Translations under genes and position numbers: made by a program | DNA from: an uncultured Lachnospiraceae bacterium | GTDB taxonomy: Bacteria; Bacillota; Clostridia; Lachnospirales; Lachnospiraceae | DNA length: 47,344 bases | Reading direction: 5' to 3' | Assembly: GCA_947630485.1 (NCBI GenBank) | Contig: CANRHU010000019.1 | Location: forward strand, 1 to 47,344 | Part shown: piece after piece, positions 1 through 11,298 of the stretch | Position numbering within the stretch: position 1 is the first letter of the stretch | Layout of the letters: each line of letters begins with the position of its first letter | The notes under the pieces: generated by a model | Database searches by the model: none | What the model was told of the DNA's origin: nothing | The model's input: the letters and a program-made list of their open reading frames with translations, nothing else

Positions 1-1674
<1,674 letters not shown>

Positions 1675-1679
1675 TTTTC

Positions 1680-1710
1680 GGGGGCGTCCGGCGGACGCCC
1701 CCTTCTCTTA
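1680..1710 (+). terminator. Intrinsic terminator after carB
   Basis: A 9-bp perfect G/C stem (1680-1688 with 1694-1702) closes a 5-base loop and is followed by TTCTCTT. It starts within ten bases of the carB stop. The run of U is modest, so read-through is possible, but the next gene is convergent. Confidence 0.8.
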
Positions 1711-1732
1711 CGTCAGTATGGAATATCTGCCC

Positions 1733-3745
1733 CTAACCTTCATCCCTCATTCGATCCATCAGGCACGGCATGTAGATGCCGCCCTGCACGCTGCGGGCGA
1801 TGAAATGCTCATACCGGCCGGTCTGCGTATCGTACCAGTCGGAGAAGGGCACCCGACTGGCCGTCCTGCGCAGATATTCCGCCACCGGGCCTATAAGCGC
1901 CTCACGGGTCGGGACATCCTTTGCCATGGCCGCGCACCACAGGATCCAGTCGCTCTTGGTATAGCTTCGCCTGCTGTCAAGAGGCACACCGTAGGGGCCG
2001 CATTTCTTCTGATAAAAACGCAGCTCCTTTTCGCGCACATCGGCCGGAAAATACGGTTCGCCCAGAAGCTCGTCCCAGACCAGATTGTACTTCAGGCTCC
2101 ATGATTCCGGATGGCCGAAAGCCAACATATAGTGGTCGCCGGCATCCGCCCGCCTCGCCCAGTCATTTATCATCGTTTCCGCCTGTCTGCGGTACTCCTC
2201 CGCCTCCTGCGCCCGTCCGTTCATCTCAAGAATCAGGGCGTAGGCCTTGATTCCCATGACCGCCTTGACGGCCAGGTTTGTGTTGTGAGCCAGATGTCCC
2301 GCGAAATCATCCGTACACAGCTGCTCTCCCGGGTCGCCTCCGACGCGGAGAAGATACTCCGTCCATTTCTGAAGAAGATCCATGTACGGCTTGGCAAAAT
2401 CTCCGCTCTCATCCAGCCGGCAGCACAGCGCCGTCATGACCAGCATATTGCCGCACTCCTCCACCGGCATCTGATAAACCAGATCGTAGCAGCCGCAGGC
2501 CGGAAACTGATAATAGGGCGGATAGACCGCGCCGTTGCGGGAAGAAAACTGCCGTCCCTCCTCCTTCTTAAGCCCGTAGACCTGTCCCCAGGCGTAGGGA
2601 TACCGGCCCACATCGTGCGGCGCATAATCCGCCTCCCACACCGGTGTCTGCGCAAAGCGGAAAACCGGCCGAAGCATTCCCTTCACGTACTCCGTATCGA
2701 AAAGCAGGAAGAGCGGCACAGACGGATAGCTGACGTCCACGGTTCCGATACAGCCGTTGGAATCATTCTCCTTGGACAAGAACAGGAGGTTCCCCTCCGG
2801 ATCCTCCACCAGCTTATGGGCCGCAATGGCGTGGCGGTAGGCCATGATGCAGAGAAATGCGTAATCCTCCCCACCTGCCTTTTGCGCCATCTCCGTGATC
2901 TTCCGATCCAGCGCGTCGCAGCGGGCAATCACATCCTTCTTCTCCGCAAAGCTGTCCCGAATTGCTTCCGGAATTGTGGCGGCATATTTTGTCCAGTATC
3001 CCCGCAGCCAGTTTCCGAAATAGTTGATGGACAGCAGATCGTCATAAGCCAAAATAAGCTCTGCGGCGCATCCGTCCGTTCTTAGATCGCAGACTGCCTC
3101 CAGCGCCCTCCCGGCAGGATCAAATGAGATCTCTGTCTGGGAGCCGCGTCCGGCCAGATAGACATATCCCCAGTCGATGGTGATATGATCGCCGCTGTGT
3201 CCCAGCGGCGTCTGATCCGCCTTGCCCATCATTCCGTAACGGATATCCCCGATGGTGTAAGCGCCGCCATTCAGTTCCACCTGTTCTCTCTTTGCGGCAT
3301 CCGCCTCATTTTCCTTCTCCTGCTCGAAACGCATTCCGGTCACCAGATCCGCGCTGACCCGCAGCGTTACCGTGACATGCGCCTTGCGCTTCCGCAGCAC
3401 CTGCACATCCACATAACTGCACGGTCTGGACAGCAGCCGCCGGTCATCCAGAAGAAGCGGCGACAAAAAGCGCACCGTAAGCTGCACATCGCTGTTCTCA
3501 AAGGAATACTCCGTGGAAGCAGGTGTGACAGATAAGCCGGTCTGAGGTATGACAGTCTCGTCCGGCTTCGAAGCTCCCATAAAGCGGGCGCATTCTCCGT
3601 CCACGCAGATAAATCCGTCCAGTTTCTGCCTGGCTCCGCTCCAATGCTTTGTGTCCTCGTCATAGAGATGATCCCCGCAGGACCATATGCTGAAATACGG
3701 GTCATGTGTAATCAGGGGAATTCCTGCCGCGCGCGTCACTTTCAT
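1733..3745 (-). CDS. DUF4965/GtaA-like six-hairpin family protein
   Basis: 670 residues. The N-terminus (PLITHDPYFSIWS, then HWSGARQKLDGFICVDG and RFMG) is the hallmark of the DUF4964/DUF5127/DUF4965/DUF1793 family, whose fungal members are called glutaminase A. The middle and C-terminal thirds have the aromatic-rich helical pattern of an (alpha/alpha)-barrel (for example DVGRYPYAWGQ, and WSLKYNLVWDELLG near the end). There is no signal peptide, so a cytosolic protein is expected. The start has AGGAAGGAG 5-6 bases upstream. It is the last gene of the sulfatase/GH2 cluster, 20 bases after a sulfatase, so a role in trimming an imported oligosaccharide is more likely than glutamine hydrolysis; this is inference from context. 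Confidence 0.8.
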   Translation of the reverse strand: MKVTRAAGIPLITHDPYFSIWSCGDHLYDEDTKHWSGARQKLDGFICVDGECARFMGASKPDETVIPQTGLSVTPASTEYSFENSDVQLTVRFLSPLLLDDRRLLSRPCSYVDVQVLRKRKAHVTVTLRVSADLVTGMRFEQEKENEADAAKREQVELNGGAYTIGDIRYGMMGKADQTPLGHSGDHITIDWGYVYLAGRGSQTEISFDPAGRALEAVCDLRTDGCAAELILAYDDLLSINYFGNWLRGYWTKYAATIPEAIRDSFAEKKDVIARCDALDRKITEMAQKAGGEDYAFLCIMAYRHAIAAHKLVEDPEGNLLFLSKENDSNGCIGTVDVSYPSVPLFLLFDTEYVKGMLRPVFRFAQTPVWEADYAPHDVGRYPYAWGQVYGLKKEEGRQFSSRNGAVYPPYYQFPACGCYDLVYQMPVEECGNMLVMTALCCRLDESGDFAKPYMDLLQKWTEYLLRVGGDPGEQLCTDDFAGHLAHNTNLAVKAVMGIKAYALILEMNGRAQEAEEYRRQAETMINDWARRADAGDHYMLAFGHPESWSLKYNLVWDELLGEPYFPADVREKELRFYQKKCGPYGVPLDSRRSYTKSDWILWCAAMAKDVPTREALIGPVAEYLRRTASRVPFSDWYDTQTGRYEHFIARSVQGGIYMPCLMDRMRDEG

Positions 3746-3765
3746 TTTCTTCTCCTTCCTGCTGT

Positions 3766-5178
3766 CTAAAGCACCGCTGTGTGCATGATAATCCGGTTCT
3801 CCACCCAGTTTTTCCGATAATAAGTATTGGCCTCAAACGTGTCGCCGATCCGCTTCATGGCGGCGTACATGGCCTCCCGCATCTTCCCGGCTGCTTCCGC
3901 GCAGTCCGGATCCTGGATCCGGTTCTCCATCTCCAACGGATCCCGCTCAAGGTCGAAGAACAGCTCCGTACCGTCCGCCCGGTATACGGCGTACAGATAC
4001 TTTTTCGTCCGGTAGGCGCGCCACTCATTTCCATCGCCCCAGGCCGCTGTCGGACCGGTGCACATCATCAGCGCGCCTTCCTCCGTATCCTCCTGCCCGG
4101 CCACGCAGAGGCTTAAGTCATGTCCCTCAACTTCTTCCGGAACCGGAAGACCCATCATCGACAGAAGCGTCGGCATCAGATCCACAGTGTTGATCACGAA
4201 GTCGCGGCTCACCCCCGCCTCCAGCTGTCCCTTTCTGCGGATCAGAAGCGGCACGCGCACGGCCTCCTCATAGAAAATATTCTTGGCTCTCCTGCCGTGG
4301 GCCCCAAACAGTTCGCCGTGATCCGATGTAAACACCAGGATCGTATTTTCCTCCAGGCCCATCTGGCGGATCCCTTCCACCAGTCTTCCGATATTCTCAT
4401 CCAGATTTGCTACCATTGCATAATAAACCCGCATCCACTCAGTAAGCTGTCCGCGTTCTTTTTCGGAAAGCTTCGCCCAGTTATCCGCATGGGGATCGTT
4501 GTCCGGAAGGTAGTTGGGAGGCAGCCTAAACTCCTTATCCGCCATTATCTCCAGATACTTCTCCGGCACATTTTCCGGCACCCATGGGTCGTGAGGCGTC
4601 CCGTAAGACAGAAACAATGCGAACGGCTCCCCAGTATCCGAAAGGCTGCGCAGATGCTCAAGGGCCATATCCGTCTGCTCGTCCGGCTCGTACTTGCTGT
4701 AAAAGATCTTCTCGGGACTGTTCAGATGATAGTAGGCCGTCCCGATCATGTATTCATGGCGGAAATTGTACGCGGCAAAGAACTCATTGAAGCCCAGCCG
4801 GTCCCTCCCCTGGGGAATATAGGAATTCTTCGGGTCGTAATGATTGCCCAACTCCGCGGCATACATATGCCATTTGCCGATGTAGGCCGTATGGTAACCG
4901 TTTTCATCCAGCACATCGGCGAAGGTGTGATGGTTCGTATTCATCCGGATCTCATTGATCACCATGCCGGTGCTGGTCGTATATTTGCCTGTAAACAGAG
5001 ATGCCCTGTAGGGCGCGCAGACCGGGTGCCCGCTCACCGCCTGGCACAGGTTCACGCTCTCCGCGCACAGCCGGTCGATATTCGGCGTGTGGGCGTTGGC
5101 GTCCCCAGCGTAGCCCAGGCTCTGGTATCGGAGCTGGTCGGCAAACACATAGATCAGATTCGGTCTCGTCTGATTCAT
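3766..5178 (-). CDS. Cytosolic Cys-type sulfatase (family S1)
   Basis: 470 residues. The alkaline-phosphatase-fold sulfatase signature is clear: metal site FADQLRYQSLGYAG near residue 12, then C-A-P-Y-R-A-S-L-F-T-G with Cys54 as the residue to be converted to formylglycine, and the second metal site TSDHGELFGAHG. A Cys-type sulfatase in an anaerobe needs a radical-SAM maturase (anSME), which is not in this window. I chose the ATG at 5178 because AGGAGGT lies 9-15 bases upstream and MNQTRPNLIYVFADQ matches family starts; an in-frame ATG 54 bases upstream lacks both. No signal peptide is present, so it acts in the cytoplasm. It is divergent in sequence from the other two sulfatases here, suggesting a different sulfate position. 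Substrate unknown. Confidence 0.9.
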   Translation of the reverse strand: MNQTRPNLIYVFADQLRYQSLGYAGDANAHTPNIDRLCAESVNLCQAVSGHPVCAPYRASLFTGKYTTSTGMVINEIRMNTNHHTFADVLDENGYHTAYIGKWHMYAAELGNHYDPKNSYIPQGRDRLGFNEFFAAYNFRHEYMIGTAYYHLNSPEKIFYSKYEPDEQTDMALEHLRSLSDTGEPFALFLSYGTPHDPWVPENVPEKYLEIMADKEFRLPPNYLPDNDPHADNWAKLSEKERGQLTEWMRVYYAMVANLDENIGRLVEGIRQMGLEENTILVFTSDHGELFGAHGRRAKNIFYEEAVRVPLLIRRKGQLEAGVSRDFVINTVDLMPTLLSMMGLPVPEEVEGHDLSLCVAGQEDTEEGALMMCTGPTAAWGDGNEWRAYRTKKYLYAVYRADGTELFFDLERDPLEMENRIQDPDCAEAAGKMREAMYAAMKRIGDTFEANTYYRKNWVENRIIMHTAVL

Positions 5179-5228
5179 TGTCAAAATACCTCCTTTCCCG
5201 CCCGGCAATGCCCGGCAGCCACTGCCTT

Positions 5229-6956
5229 TCAATCCTCAACCGCCGCCTTCCGGCTGTTGATCCTGCGGATCGTTTCCATATCGAATTTCGGTTTCCGGTC
5301 ATAGGTATAAAGTCCGTTCAGCTCCTGCTCCACGTCGTAGAGCTGGGTATAACAGAAGCCGAACATCCTGGGATGGTCTAAAAGGGCGTCCGTCAGTCCC
5401 TTATATCTGTCCAAAAATTCCTCCTCGGTCGCGGGCCCTGTCCCATATCCCCAGCCCGATTCTATCTTTTTCTCCACATCCCATTTGATGCCGCCGTACT
5501 CGCTGATGAAGAACGGAACGCCCTCCAGGAATTTCTGGCGGTTTTGGTGGCTGTCATAGGGCTTGCCGCCCGCGGCGAAATCCGCGTAATGATCCGCGAA
5601 AATCTGCGGATCCTGGGTATAGTCATGGAGATCAAAGATATCCGTCTCCACATGGAAATTTCCGCTGGTGTCGATGCAGGGGCGCGTGCTGTCAAACAAC
5701 TTCGTCATCCGGTAAACGACGCGGAGCAGATCGTCGTCCTGTCTGCGCCCTTCGTAGTCCCAGGTCTCATTAAACGGGCACCAGCCGACAATGGCAGGAT
5801 GGTTGAAATCCCTGGACACAGCCTCCATCCACTCCGGCAGAAAATGCTTCAGGCTGTCCGGCGCGCTCACGTCCAGTCCCCAGTTGGCGTACTCGCCCCA
5901 GACCAGATAGCCAAGCCGGTCGCAGTGATATAAAAACAGCGGTTCAAACACCTTCTGATGCAGGCGCGCGCCATTAAAGCCCGCCTCCAAAGAGAGCTGA
6001 ATATCCCTGATCAACGCGTCCTCCGAGGGCGCCGTATAGATTCCATCCGGATAAAAGCCCTGGTCCAACACCAGCCGCTGAAATACGGACCGGCCGTTAA
6101 GCAGCACTTTCTCCCCCTCGATCTTCACCTCGCGCATCCCGAAATAGCTGTGTACCAGGTCCTCCCCGAACTCCAGTTCCAGATCATAAAGTCTGCCGCT
6201 GCCGGCCTCCCAGAGATGCAGTTCCGAAAGCGCAAGGGTCACGGACACATTGCCGGCGCACGCAGACGCCTTCGCGCTTCCGCACGCCTTTCCTTCATAA
6301 AATGCCCTGGCTGCAAAGATACCGTTTCCTTTCACCAACGCCTGCACTGTCACTGTGCCGTCAGTGATATTGGGATAGTATCGGACCTGCTCTATGTACC
6401 GCTCCGGCACAAACTCCATCCAGACTGTCTGCCAGATTCCTGTCGTCCTGGTATAATGGCAACCGTAAGAACCAAACCGAACGGACTGTTTTCCCAAAGG
6501 CTGCGCACCGCTCACCGTATCGTCTCCCGCGTAGACGGACAGCTGATTCTCTCCCGGCTGTACAAGACCGGTAATATCGAACGTAAAGGATGTGTAACCT
6601 CCTCTGTGGACACCTGTCTCCTGTCCGTTCACCCAGACCCGGCACTCGTAATCCACAGCGCCAAAATGCAGAAGCACGCGTCCGGCTGTCTGCTCCTCTG
6701 TAAGCACAACCGTCCGGTGATACCACACTGCCCGCATGAAATCCTTATATTCGATCCCGCTCAGCTTGCTCTCCGGGCAGAACGGGACGAGAATTTTCCG
6801 GTCCAGCTCCTTCCTCTCATAAAACTTCCGTTCAATCCCGCTGTTTCCAAAGTCAAATGCAAAATCCCATTCCCCATTCAGATTTAACCAATGCTCTCTC
6901 CGCATTTGCGGCTGCGGATGCTCCGGTCTTGGCATTGTCATCCTGTTTTTCTCCAT
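5229..6956 (-). CDS. Glycoside hydrolase family 2 (beta-galactosidase/glucuronidase type)
   Basis: 575 residues, shorter than LacZ but normal for short GH2 enzymes. In order: jelly-roll sugar-binding domain (WLNLNGEWDFAFD, residues 23-33), Ig-like domain, TIM barrel. The acid/base is Glu397 in GWCPFNETWDY and the nucleophile is Glu486 in FFISEYGG (numbered from 6956). No signal peptide, so it is cytosolic. The start is uncertain: the first ATG has no ribosome site, while ATGs at 6941 and 6935 have GGAG or AGGA a few bases upstream; the difference is 5-7 residues. It lies between two sulfatases, which fits removal of a beta-linked sugar after desulfation. Galactose and glucuronic acid are both possible; the nearby galactokinase favours galactose only weakly. 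Confidence 0.9.
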   Translation of the reverse strand: MEKNRMTMPRPEHPQPQMRREHWLNLNGEWDFAFDFGNSGIERKFYERKELDRKILVPFCPESKLSGIEYKDFMRAVWYHRTVVLTEEQTAGRVLLHFGAVDYECRVWVNGQETGVHRGGYTSFTFDITGLVQPGENQLSVYAGDDTVSGAQPLGKQSVRFGSYGCHYTRTTGIWQTVWMEFVPERYIEQVRYYPNITDGTVTVQALVKGNGIFAARAFYEGKACGSAKASACAGNVSVTLALSELHLWEAGSGRLYDLELEFGEDLVHSYFGMREVKIEGEKVLLNGRSVFQRLVLDQGFYPDGIYTAPSEDALIRDIQLSLEAGFNGARLHQKVFEPLFLYHCDRLGYLVWGEYANWGLDVSAPDSLKHFLPEWMEAVSRDFNHPAIVGWCPFNETWDYEGRRQDDDLLRVVYRMTKLFDSTRPCIDTSGNFHVETDIFDLHDYTQDPQIFADHYADFAAGGKPYDSHQNRQKFLEGVPFFISEYGGIKWDVEKKIESGWGYGTGPATEEEFLDRYKGLTDALLDHPRMFGFCYTQLYDVEQELNGLYTYDRKPKFDMETIRRINSRKAAVED

Positions 6957-7156
6957 TCAAAAGGTGCCGCCGGGCAGGGCAGCCATCCGTTCGGAACCAT
7001 TTCTGCCTTGCCGGTCAAATTACGATAGTTACAGCATTTACGGAGACTTTCCCGCAAATTCCTGGTTTAAGCATACCATATATGATTCTAAAAAGAAACC
7101 TCTTATTTTTACCTGATACTCTCCTTTTTTGTCAGATACCTCTCACCTGAGCCCGT

Positions 7157-8575
7157 TCAGGCCAGAAGCGAAGGAAGCAGATGCTCGATGGCCTTATTGC
7201 GCAGTACGCTTAACGCCTCCTGGCAGTCGCTGCGGCTAATCCGGTTCTCAAATTCATCCGGATCCGCCGAAAGATCCAGAAACTCTCTGCCCTGCTCTGT
7301 CCCCTTCTGCACATGGATGTATTTTCTCGTTCCGTCCGTGACCGCCAGGAACCCTTCGCCCTCCGCGAAGGTATAATCCCTCTCCCACCGGGAATCTCCC
7401 AGGTCCTTTCCGTCGCACTCCGGGATGGATACGCCCGCTGCCGCCAGGCATGTAGGCAGAAGATCCGTGGAGTTCACCAGGCGCTTATCCGCCTTCGGCG
7501 CGGCCTCACCCGGATACTTCACAATCAGCGGAATATGCCACACTTCCTCGTATGCGCAGTTGTGTTTTCCCCAGAGGCCGTGATTACCCATCATCTCGCC
7601 GTGGTCGGCGGTAAACAGAATCAATGCGTCCTCCCCGTATTTCTCATGAACCGCGGAAAGGATCTTGCCGATCTGGTCATCGATCAGCTTCACATTCGCA
7701 CAGTAGCTGGTCAGGAAGCGCTTCCAATACTCCTCAGAGTAGTTTTTGCAGGCGTTCCCGTCGGCGGATCTGCTTCCGTCAACATTGGCATTTTTCCCGC
7801 CCACATAGCTGTCGTGCTGGATCCGGTCCGTCCCGTCCAGCTCCCCCGGCTTTCTCTTCCGCCTCGGAAGATTCTCTGTATCCACCTGCCGCAGATACTC
7901 TTCCGGCGCGTCAATGGTATAATGAGGCCCGCTGAAGGACACCCACGCAAACAGCGGCTGTTCCACATCACAGTTTTTCAGAAATTCGACCGCCTTTCTC
8001 CCAACCCATGCGTCCGGATGCCACTCGGCCGGTCCCGGGAACGGAAATACCTTCTGATACTCCCGATTCCACACGGCGTCCCGGTAAGCCTTCAGATATC
8101 CCGCTGCATCCAGTTCCTTGCTGTAGTCGTCGTAAAACCAGACCGAAACCTGTTTATCATCCTCCAGTTCCAGATGATCGATCCCCAGGCTCTCATAGTA
8201 ATCCTTGAATTCATCATAGGGCAGTGTCACATCCGGGCGCGTCTGCCCATAGGGCACCGGGGCGAAATGGCATTTTCCGAACATGCTGGTATGATAGCCT
8301 CCCCGGTGCAGCGCCCGGAACAGGTTATCCAGTTCCGGGTCCAGACCCTTGCGGAAGTTGCTGTAGGCCCTGTTGCGATGCGGATACAGCCCCGTCAGGA
8401 TGGAACATCGGGCCGGAAGGCACCATGGACTTACCGTATAGCAGTTCTCATAATTGGTTCCCTGCGCGGCAAGCCGGTCGAGATTCGGCGTTGTGATCGC
8501 CTTTCCGCCGCAGTACCCCAGCGTCTCTCTGTTCAGTTCATCGCAGGTAATCAGTACAATCGCCGGTTTCTTCAT
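7157..8575 (-). CDS. Cytosolic Cys-type sulfatase (family S1)
   Basis: 472 residues. Metal-binding start VLITCDELNRETLGYCG, formylglycine motif W-C-L-P-A-R-C-S-I-L-T-G with Cys52 as the modified residue, and second metal site FTADHGEMMGNHGLWGKHNC. It is a clear paralogue of the sulfatase at 12223-13635: both share SPWCLPARCS, PYGxTRPDxTLPY and KQVSVWFYDDY. No signal peptide. AGAGGAGA precedes the ATG. It follows the solute-binding-protein gene by 15 bases, so it is probably in the transporter operon. Target glycan not predictable by eye. Confidence 0.92.
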   Translation of the reverse strand: MKKPAIVLITCDELNRETLGYCGGKAITTPNLDRLAAQGTNYENCYTVSPWCLPARCSILTGLYPHRNRAYSNFRKGLDPELDNLFRALHRGGYHTSMFGKCHFAPVPYGQTRPDVTLPYDEFKDYYESLGIDHLELEDDKQVSVWFYDDYSKELDAAGYLKAYRDAVWNREYQKVFPFPGPAEWHPDAWVGRKAVEFLKNCDVEQPLFAWVSFSGPHYTIDAPEEYLRQVDTENLPRRKRKPGELDGTDRIQHDSYVGGKNANVDGSRSADGNACKNYSEEYWKRFLTSYCANVKLIDDQIGKILSAVHEKYGEDALILFTADHGEMMGNHGLWGKHNCAYEEVWHIPLIVKYPGEAAPKADKRLVNSTDLLPTCLAAAGVSIPECDGKDLGDSRWERDYTFAEGEGFLAVTDGTRKYIHVQKGTEQGREFLDLSADPDEFENRISRSDCQEALSVLRNKAIEHLLPSLLA

Positions 8576-8590
8576 ATTTGGTCTCCTCTG

Positions 8591-10264
8591 TTATTCGATG
8601 CTCAGGTAATTATCGAATCCCTTCTGCTCCAATTCCAGTATCTCTTCGATTCCCATGGAACGGATCGTCGCACGGAATTCATCAAACTTAGACAGATCCT
8701 CCACGCCTGTGATAAATTTCAAAGTCATTTCATCTACATAGGTATAAAGCGGTGTGCCAAGCTCGGCTACTCTTGCCTGATCCTCTTCCTCCATCTGGAA
8801 CGGCGGAATCTGCAGCGAGCTGTCGCCTCTGTACTCTTCCTCCGACCACTGAAGTCTGCTGTTAAGAGCACCCTCGCTCTTCAGCAAATTGGCATGACAT
8901 TCCACATCCGGATAGACGATTTTCGGTGCAAAATGCGCCTTGTAAATATAGCTGGCCTCCTCTGTTCCGAAATCCGGATTATTGAGCATCAGGTCATTGT
9001 AGACTCTCTTATCTCCCTGCCAATCCCAGTTGATTCCTTCCACGCCCCAGTTAAGCAAATCCGCGCCTTCCTGCGTGTAGCCGTAGTTTAAGAATTTCAG
9101 CGCTGCTTCCACATTTTCACAGTCCTTGCTGATCGCAACCGTCTCCGGTGCATTGGTCACGCGGGGCCACACATTGCAGTCATCCCAGTGCAGCTGCTGT
9201 CCAACCTCCAGCTTGGGATAAGGCGCCGCCACCACGTTGATTCCCTGGGCCTGTCCTCTGTTATAGCTGGCAACAATAGCATCCATGTAGGTTCCGATCT
9301 TTCCGGTATCAAACAATGTCTGCGCCTCTGTTCCCGTAACACTGGAGAAATCCTTGGAAATATACCCCTTTTCATACCAATCATGAAGCAGGGTCAGATA
9401 TTTCAGATAGTTGTCCTCCAGGGGAGCAAACTTTATCGTCCCGTTATCCTGATAGAACCGGGTACCTTTGTTCATATAAATATCATACATTCCCATCAGC
9501 TGTACCGCATAGCCGTCGCCGGGCAGCAAATACGGCGTAATCCCTTTTTCCAGCATTTTATCAAAGAGGGTTTCCCAGTCCGCAACCGTCTGCGGAATCT
9601 CGCAGCCCAGCTCCGTAAGCGTATCCTGATTCAGGATGAAACGGTTGAAAGGCGGATCTCCTACCGGCTTATAGGCATTAAACGAAACAATATGGCCCTC
9701 CTGATCCACGCTCTCCCGATAGAATTCTTTATCATCCATCAGAATCTTATAGTAGTCCGGTGCATATTCCGGAACCAGATCCGTCAGATCCAAGTACATA
9801 CCGTCGCGCATGCCCTGAAATACGCCGCCGACGTAACTGCTCGCCATCGCAATGATATCCGGCAACTCATCACCCAGAAAGAGCAGGTTAAACTCTTCCG
9901 TCTCCTGCCCGGCAGCAGGGTGGATGAATTCGATCTGGATTCCCAGCCGTTTCATTGCCTCCTGATAGGCCGTATTCTCATTATAGCTTGCAATGTGCTG
10001 CGCCGCAGAAGCACTCATGGGAACCCAATAGGTCAGCGTTACCGGTTCCCCTGCCGGTTCCGTTTCCGTCTGCGCCGCCTGCGTCTGGGCGCTCTCTCCC
10101 GCCGCCGTGGTGCTTTCCGTCTGCTGGGCCGCCGTCTGCTGGGCCGCCGTCTGCTGAGCCGCCGTAGTGGTGCCGCCTCCGCCTGTCGTCTGCCCGCCGC
10201 AGGCGCTCATCAGGATCATCGTCGACGCCAACAATACCCCGATCATTCTTTCCTTTTTCATCAT
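8591..10264 (-). CDS. Extracellular solute-binding lipoprotein (LplA/YtcQ type)
   Basis: 557 residues. A lipoprotein signal peptide ends in LMSAC with Cys22 as the lipidated residue, followed by a Thr/Ala/Gln-rich linker, then a family 1 binding-protein fold (EPVTLTYWVPMSASAAQ, DELPDIIAMASSYVGG, LLPGDGYAVQLMG). It should capture an oligosaccharide outside the membrane and hand it to the two permeases encoded just upstream; the ATPase is usually a shared MsmX-type subunit encoded elsewhere, and none is present here. I moved the start to 10264 because GGAGGA lies 7 bases upstream and the signal peptide begins there; the 73 extra upstream residues are open but uncharacteristic. The size (over 500 residues) is typical of binding proteins for larger oligosaccharides. 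Confidence 0.92.
   Translation of the reverse strand: MMKKERMIGVLLASTMILMSACGGQTTGGGGTTTAAQQTAAQQTAAQQTESTTAAGESAQTQAAQTETEPAGEPVTLTYWVPMSASAAQHIASYNENTAYQEAMKRLGIQIEFIHPAAGQETEEFNLLFLGDELPDIIAMASSYVGGVFQGMRDGMYLDLTDLVPEYAPDYYKILMDDKEFYRESVDQEGHIVSFNAYKPVGDPPFNRFILNQDTLTELGCEIPQTVADWETLFDKMLEKGITPYLLPGDGYAVQLMGMYDIYMNKGTRFYQDNGTIKFAPLEDNYLKYLTLLHDWYEKGYISKDFSSVTGTEAQTLFDTGKIGTYMDAIVASYNRGQAQGINVVAAPYPKLEVGQQLHWDDCNVWPRVTNAPETVAISKDCENVEAALKFLNYGYTQEGADLLNWGVEGINWDWQGDKRVYNDLMLNNPDFGTEEASYIYKAHFAPKIVYPDVECHANLLKSEGALNSRLQWSEEEYRGDSSLQIPPFQMEEEDQARVAELGTPLYTYVDEMTLKFITGVEDLSKFDEFRATIRSMGIEEILELEQKGFDNYLSIE
10119..10163 (-). repeat. 15-bp in-frame tandem repeat in lipoprotein linker
   Basis: Three head-to-tail copies of GTCTGCTGGGCCGCC (plus-strand reading), the third with one change, encode three TAAQQ units in the flexible linker after the lipid anchor. 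Copy number could vary between strains by slippage, changing only tether length. Confidence 0.85.
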
Positions 10265-10416
10265 ACAATCTCCTCCTACATTAAAATTGTGCCGATCAGA
10301 TACCCAACAGCCTGTTAGGTCTAACCATTTCACTGCTGAAACTTTCTCTGCATTTTCTAACGCCATCCTTATTCTGTACTTCCTGCGCATCCTCCTCCTT
10401 TCTTCGGCATTTCCTC

Positions 10417-11283
10417 TTATTCCTTCACCGAGCCCATCATCACACCTTTCATGAAATATTTCTGGGCGAACGGATACAGACATAAAACAGGAACCGTGGA
10501 AACCACGATTGTCGCATATCGGATAACTTCCTCAAGAAATATAACATCCGCATCCGAGCTTGCGTTTGCCGAGCTGGAAATCAATATCTCACGCATGATA
10601 AGTTGCAGCGGATACTTGCTTCTGTCCCGCAGGTAAATCATAGCGTTGAACCAGGCGCTCCAGTGTCCCACCGCATAGAACAGAACCATAACCGCCAGCG
10701 TCGCCTTGGACAGCGGCAGGAATATCCGGAACAGAATCACGAAATCATTGGCTCCATCCATCCTGGCGGACTCCTCCAGACTCTGGGGAACCGTCTGAAA
10801 AGCCGTCTTCATGACGATCAGATTCCAGGTGGAAATGGCGCCAGGCAGCAGAAGCGCGCCGATGGAATTATATAAGCCCAGGCTGCGCACAAGCAGGAAA
10901 TTCGGCACCAAACCTGCATTGAAATACATTGTAAATACCAGAAGAAGCGTGATGGTTCTGCGGAACATATAGCCCTTTCGGGAGAGTGCATAAGCGCCCA
11001 GGACCGTCAGTACCATATTAAGGAGCGTGCCAAGCACCACATAGAGGATCGTGTTGCGATAGCCAATGGGGATGTTGGGATTCTTTGTGACCATCCGGTA
11101 CCCTTCCATGGAGAACCCTAACGGCCGCAGCAGCACGCCATCATGTCGAAGAAGCGCGATGGGATCGCTGATGGACCCCATAACCACATGCCACATCGGG
11201 TACAGACAGATCACCGTCAGAAGCGCCAGCAGCACATAGACGGCCGCCACGAACAGCTTATCCTTTGTCAGCCTCTTCTTCAT
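10417..11283 (-). CDS. Carbohydrate ABC transporter permease (LplC/YtcP type)
   Basis: 288 residues with six predicted membrane segments (first at about residues 11-33, TVICLYPMWHVVMGSIS). The EAA loop that docks the ATPase is SARMDGANDFVILFRIFLPLSK around residue 180. Family CUT1, inner-domain partner of the LplB-type protein encoded 15 bases upstream. A strong AGGAGGGGG ribosome site precedes the ATG. The order regulator - LplB - LplC - binding protein resembles B. subtilis ytdP-ytcQ-ytcP-ytcO-type clusters. Confidence 0.93.
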   Translation of the reverse strand: MKKRLTKDKLFVAAVYVLLALLTVICLYPMWHVVMGSISDPIALLRHDGVLLRPLGFSMEGYRMVTKNPNIPIGYRNTILYVVLGTLLNMVLTVLGAYALSRKGYMFRRTITLLLVFTMYFNAGLVPNFLLVRSLGLYNSIGALLLPGAISTWNLIVMKTAFQTVPQSLEESARMDGANDFVILFRIFLPLSKATLAVMVLFYAVGHWSAWFNAMIYLRDRSKYPLQLIMREILISSSANASSDADVIFLEEVIRYATIVVSTVPVLCLYPFAQKYFMKGVMMGSVKE

Positions 11284-11298
11284 CGTCTCCCCCTCCTT

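Noticed and set aside
1733-3745. Calling the DUF4965 protein a glutaminase
   Set aside because: The name comes from distant fungal relatives; the glycan operon context does not support that activity.
7146-7161. Hairpin CCTGA/TCAGG as a sulfatase terminator
   Set aside because: Only 5 bp, overlaps the stop codon and is not followed by T on the minus strand.
7313-9091. 592-codon open frame on the plus strand
   Set aside because: Lies antisense to a clear sulfatase and binding-protein gene; composition (Arg/His/Ile/Leu-rich, no motifs) is that of a GC-rich shadow frame. The same applies to long plus-strand frames at 4120-5304 and 5958-6887.
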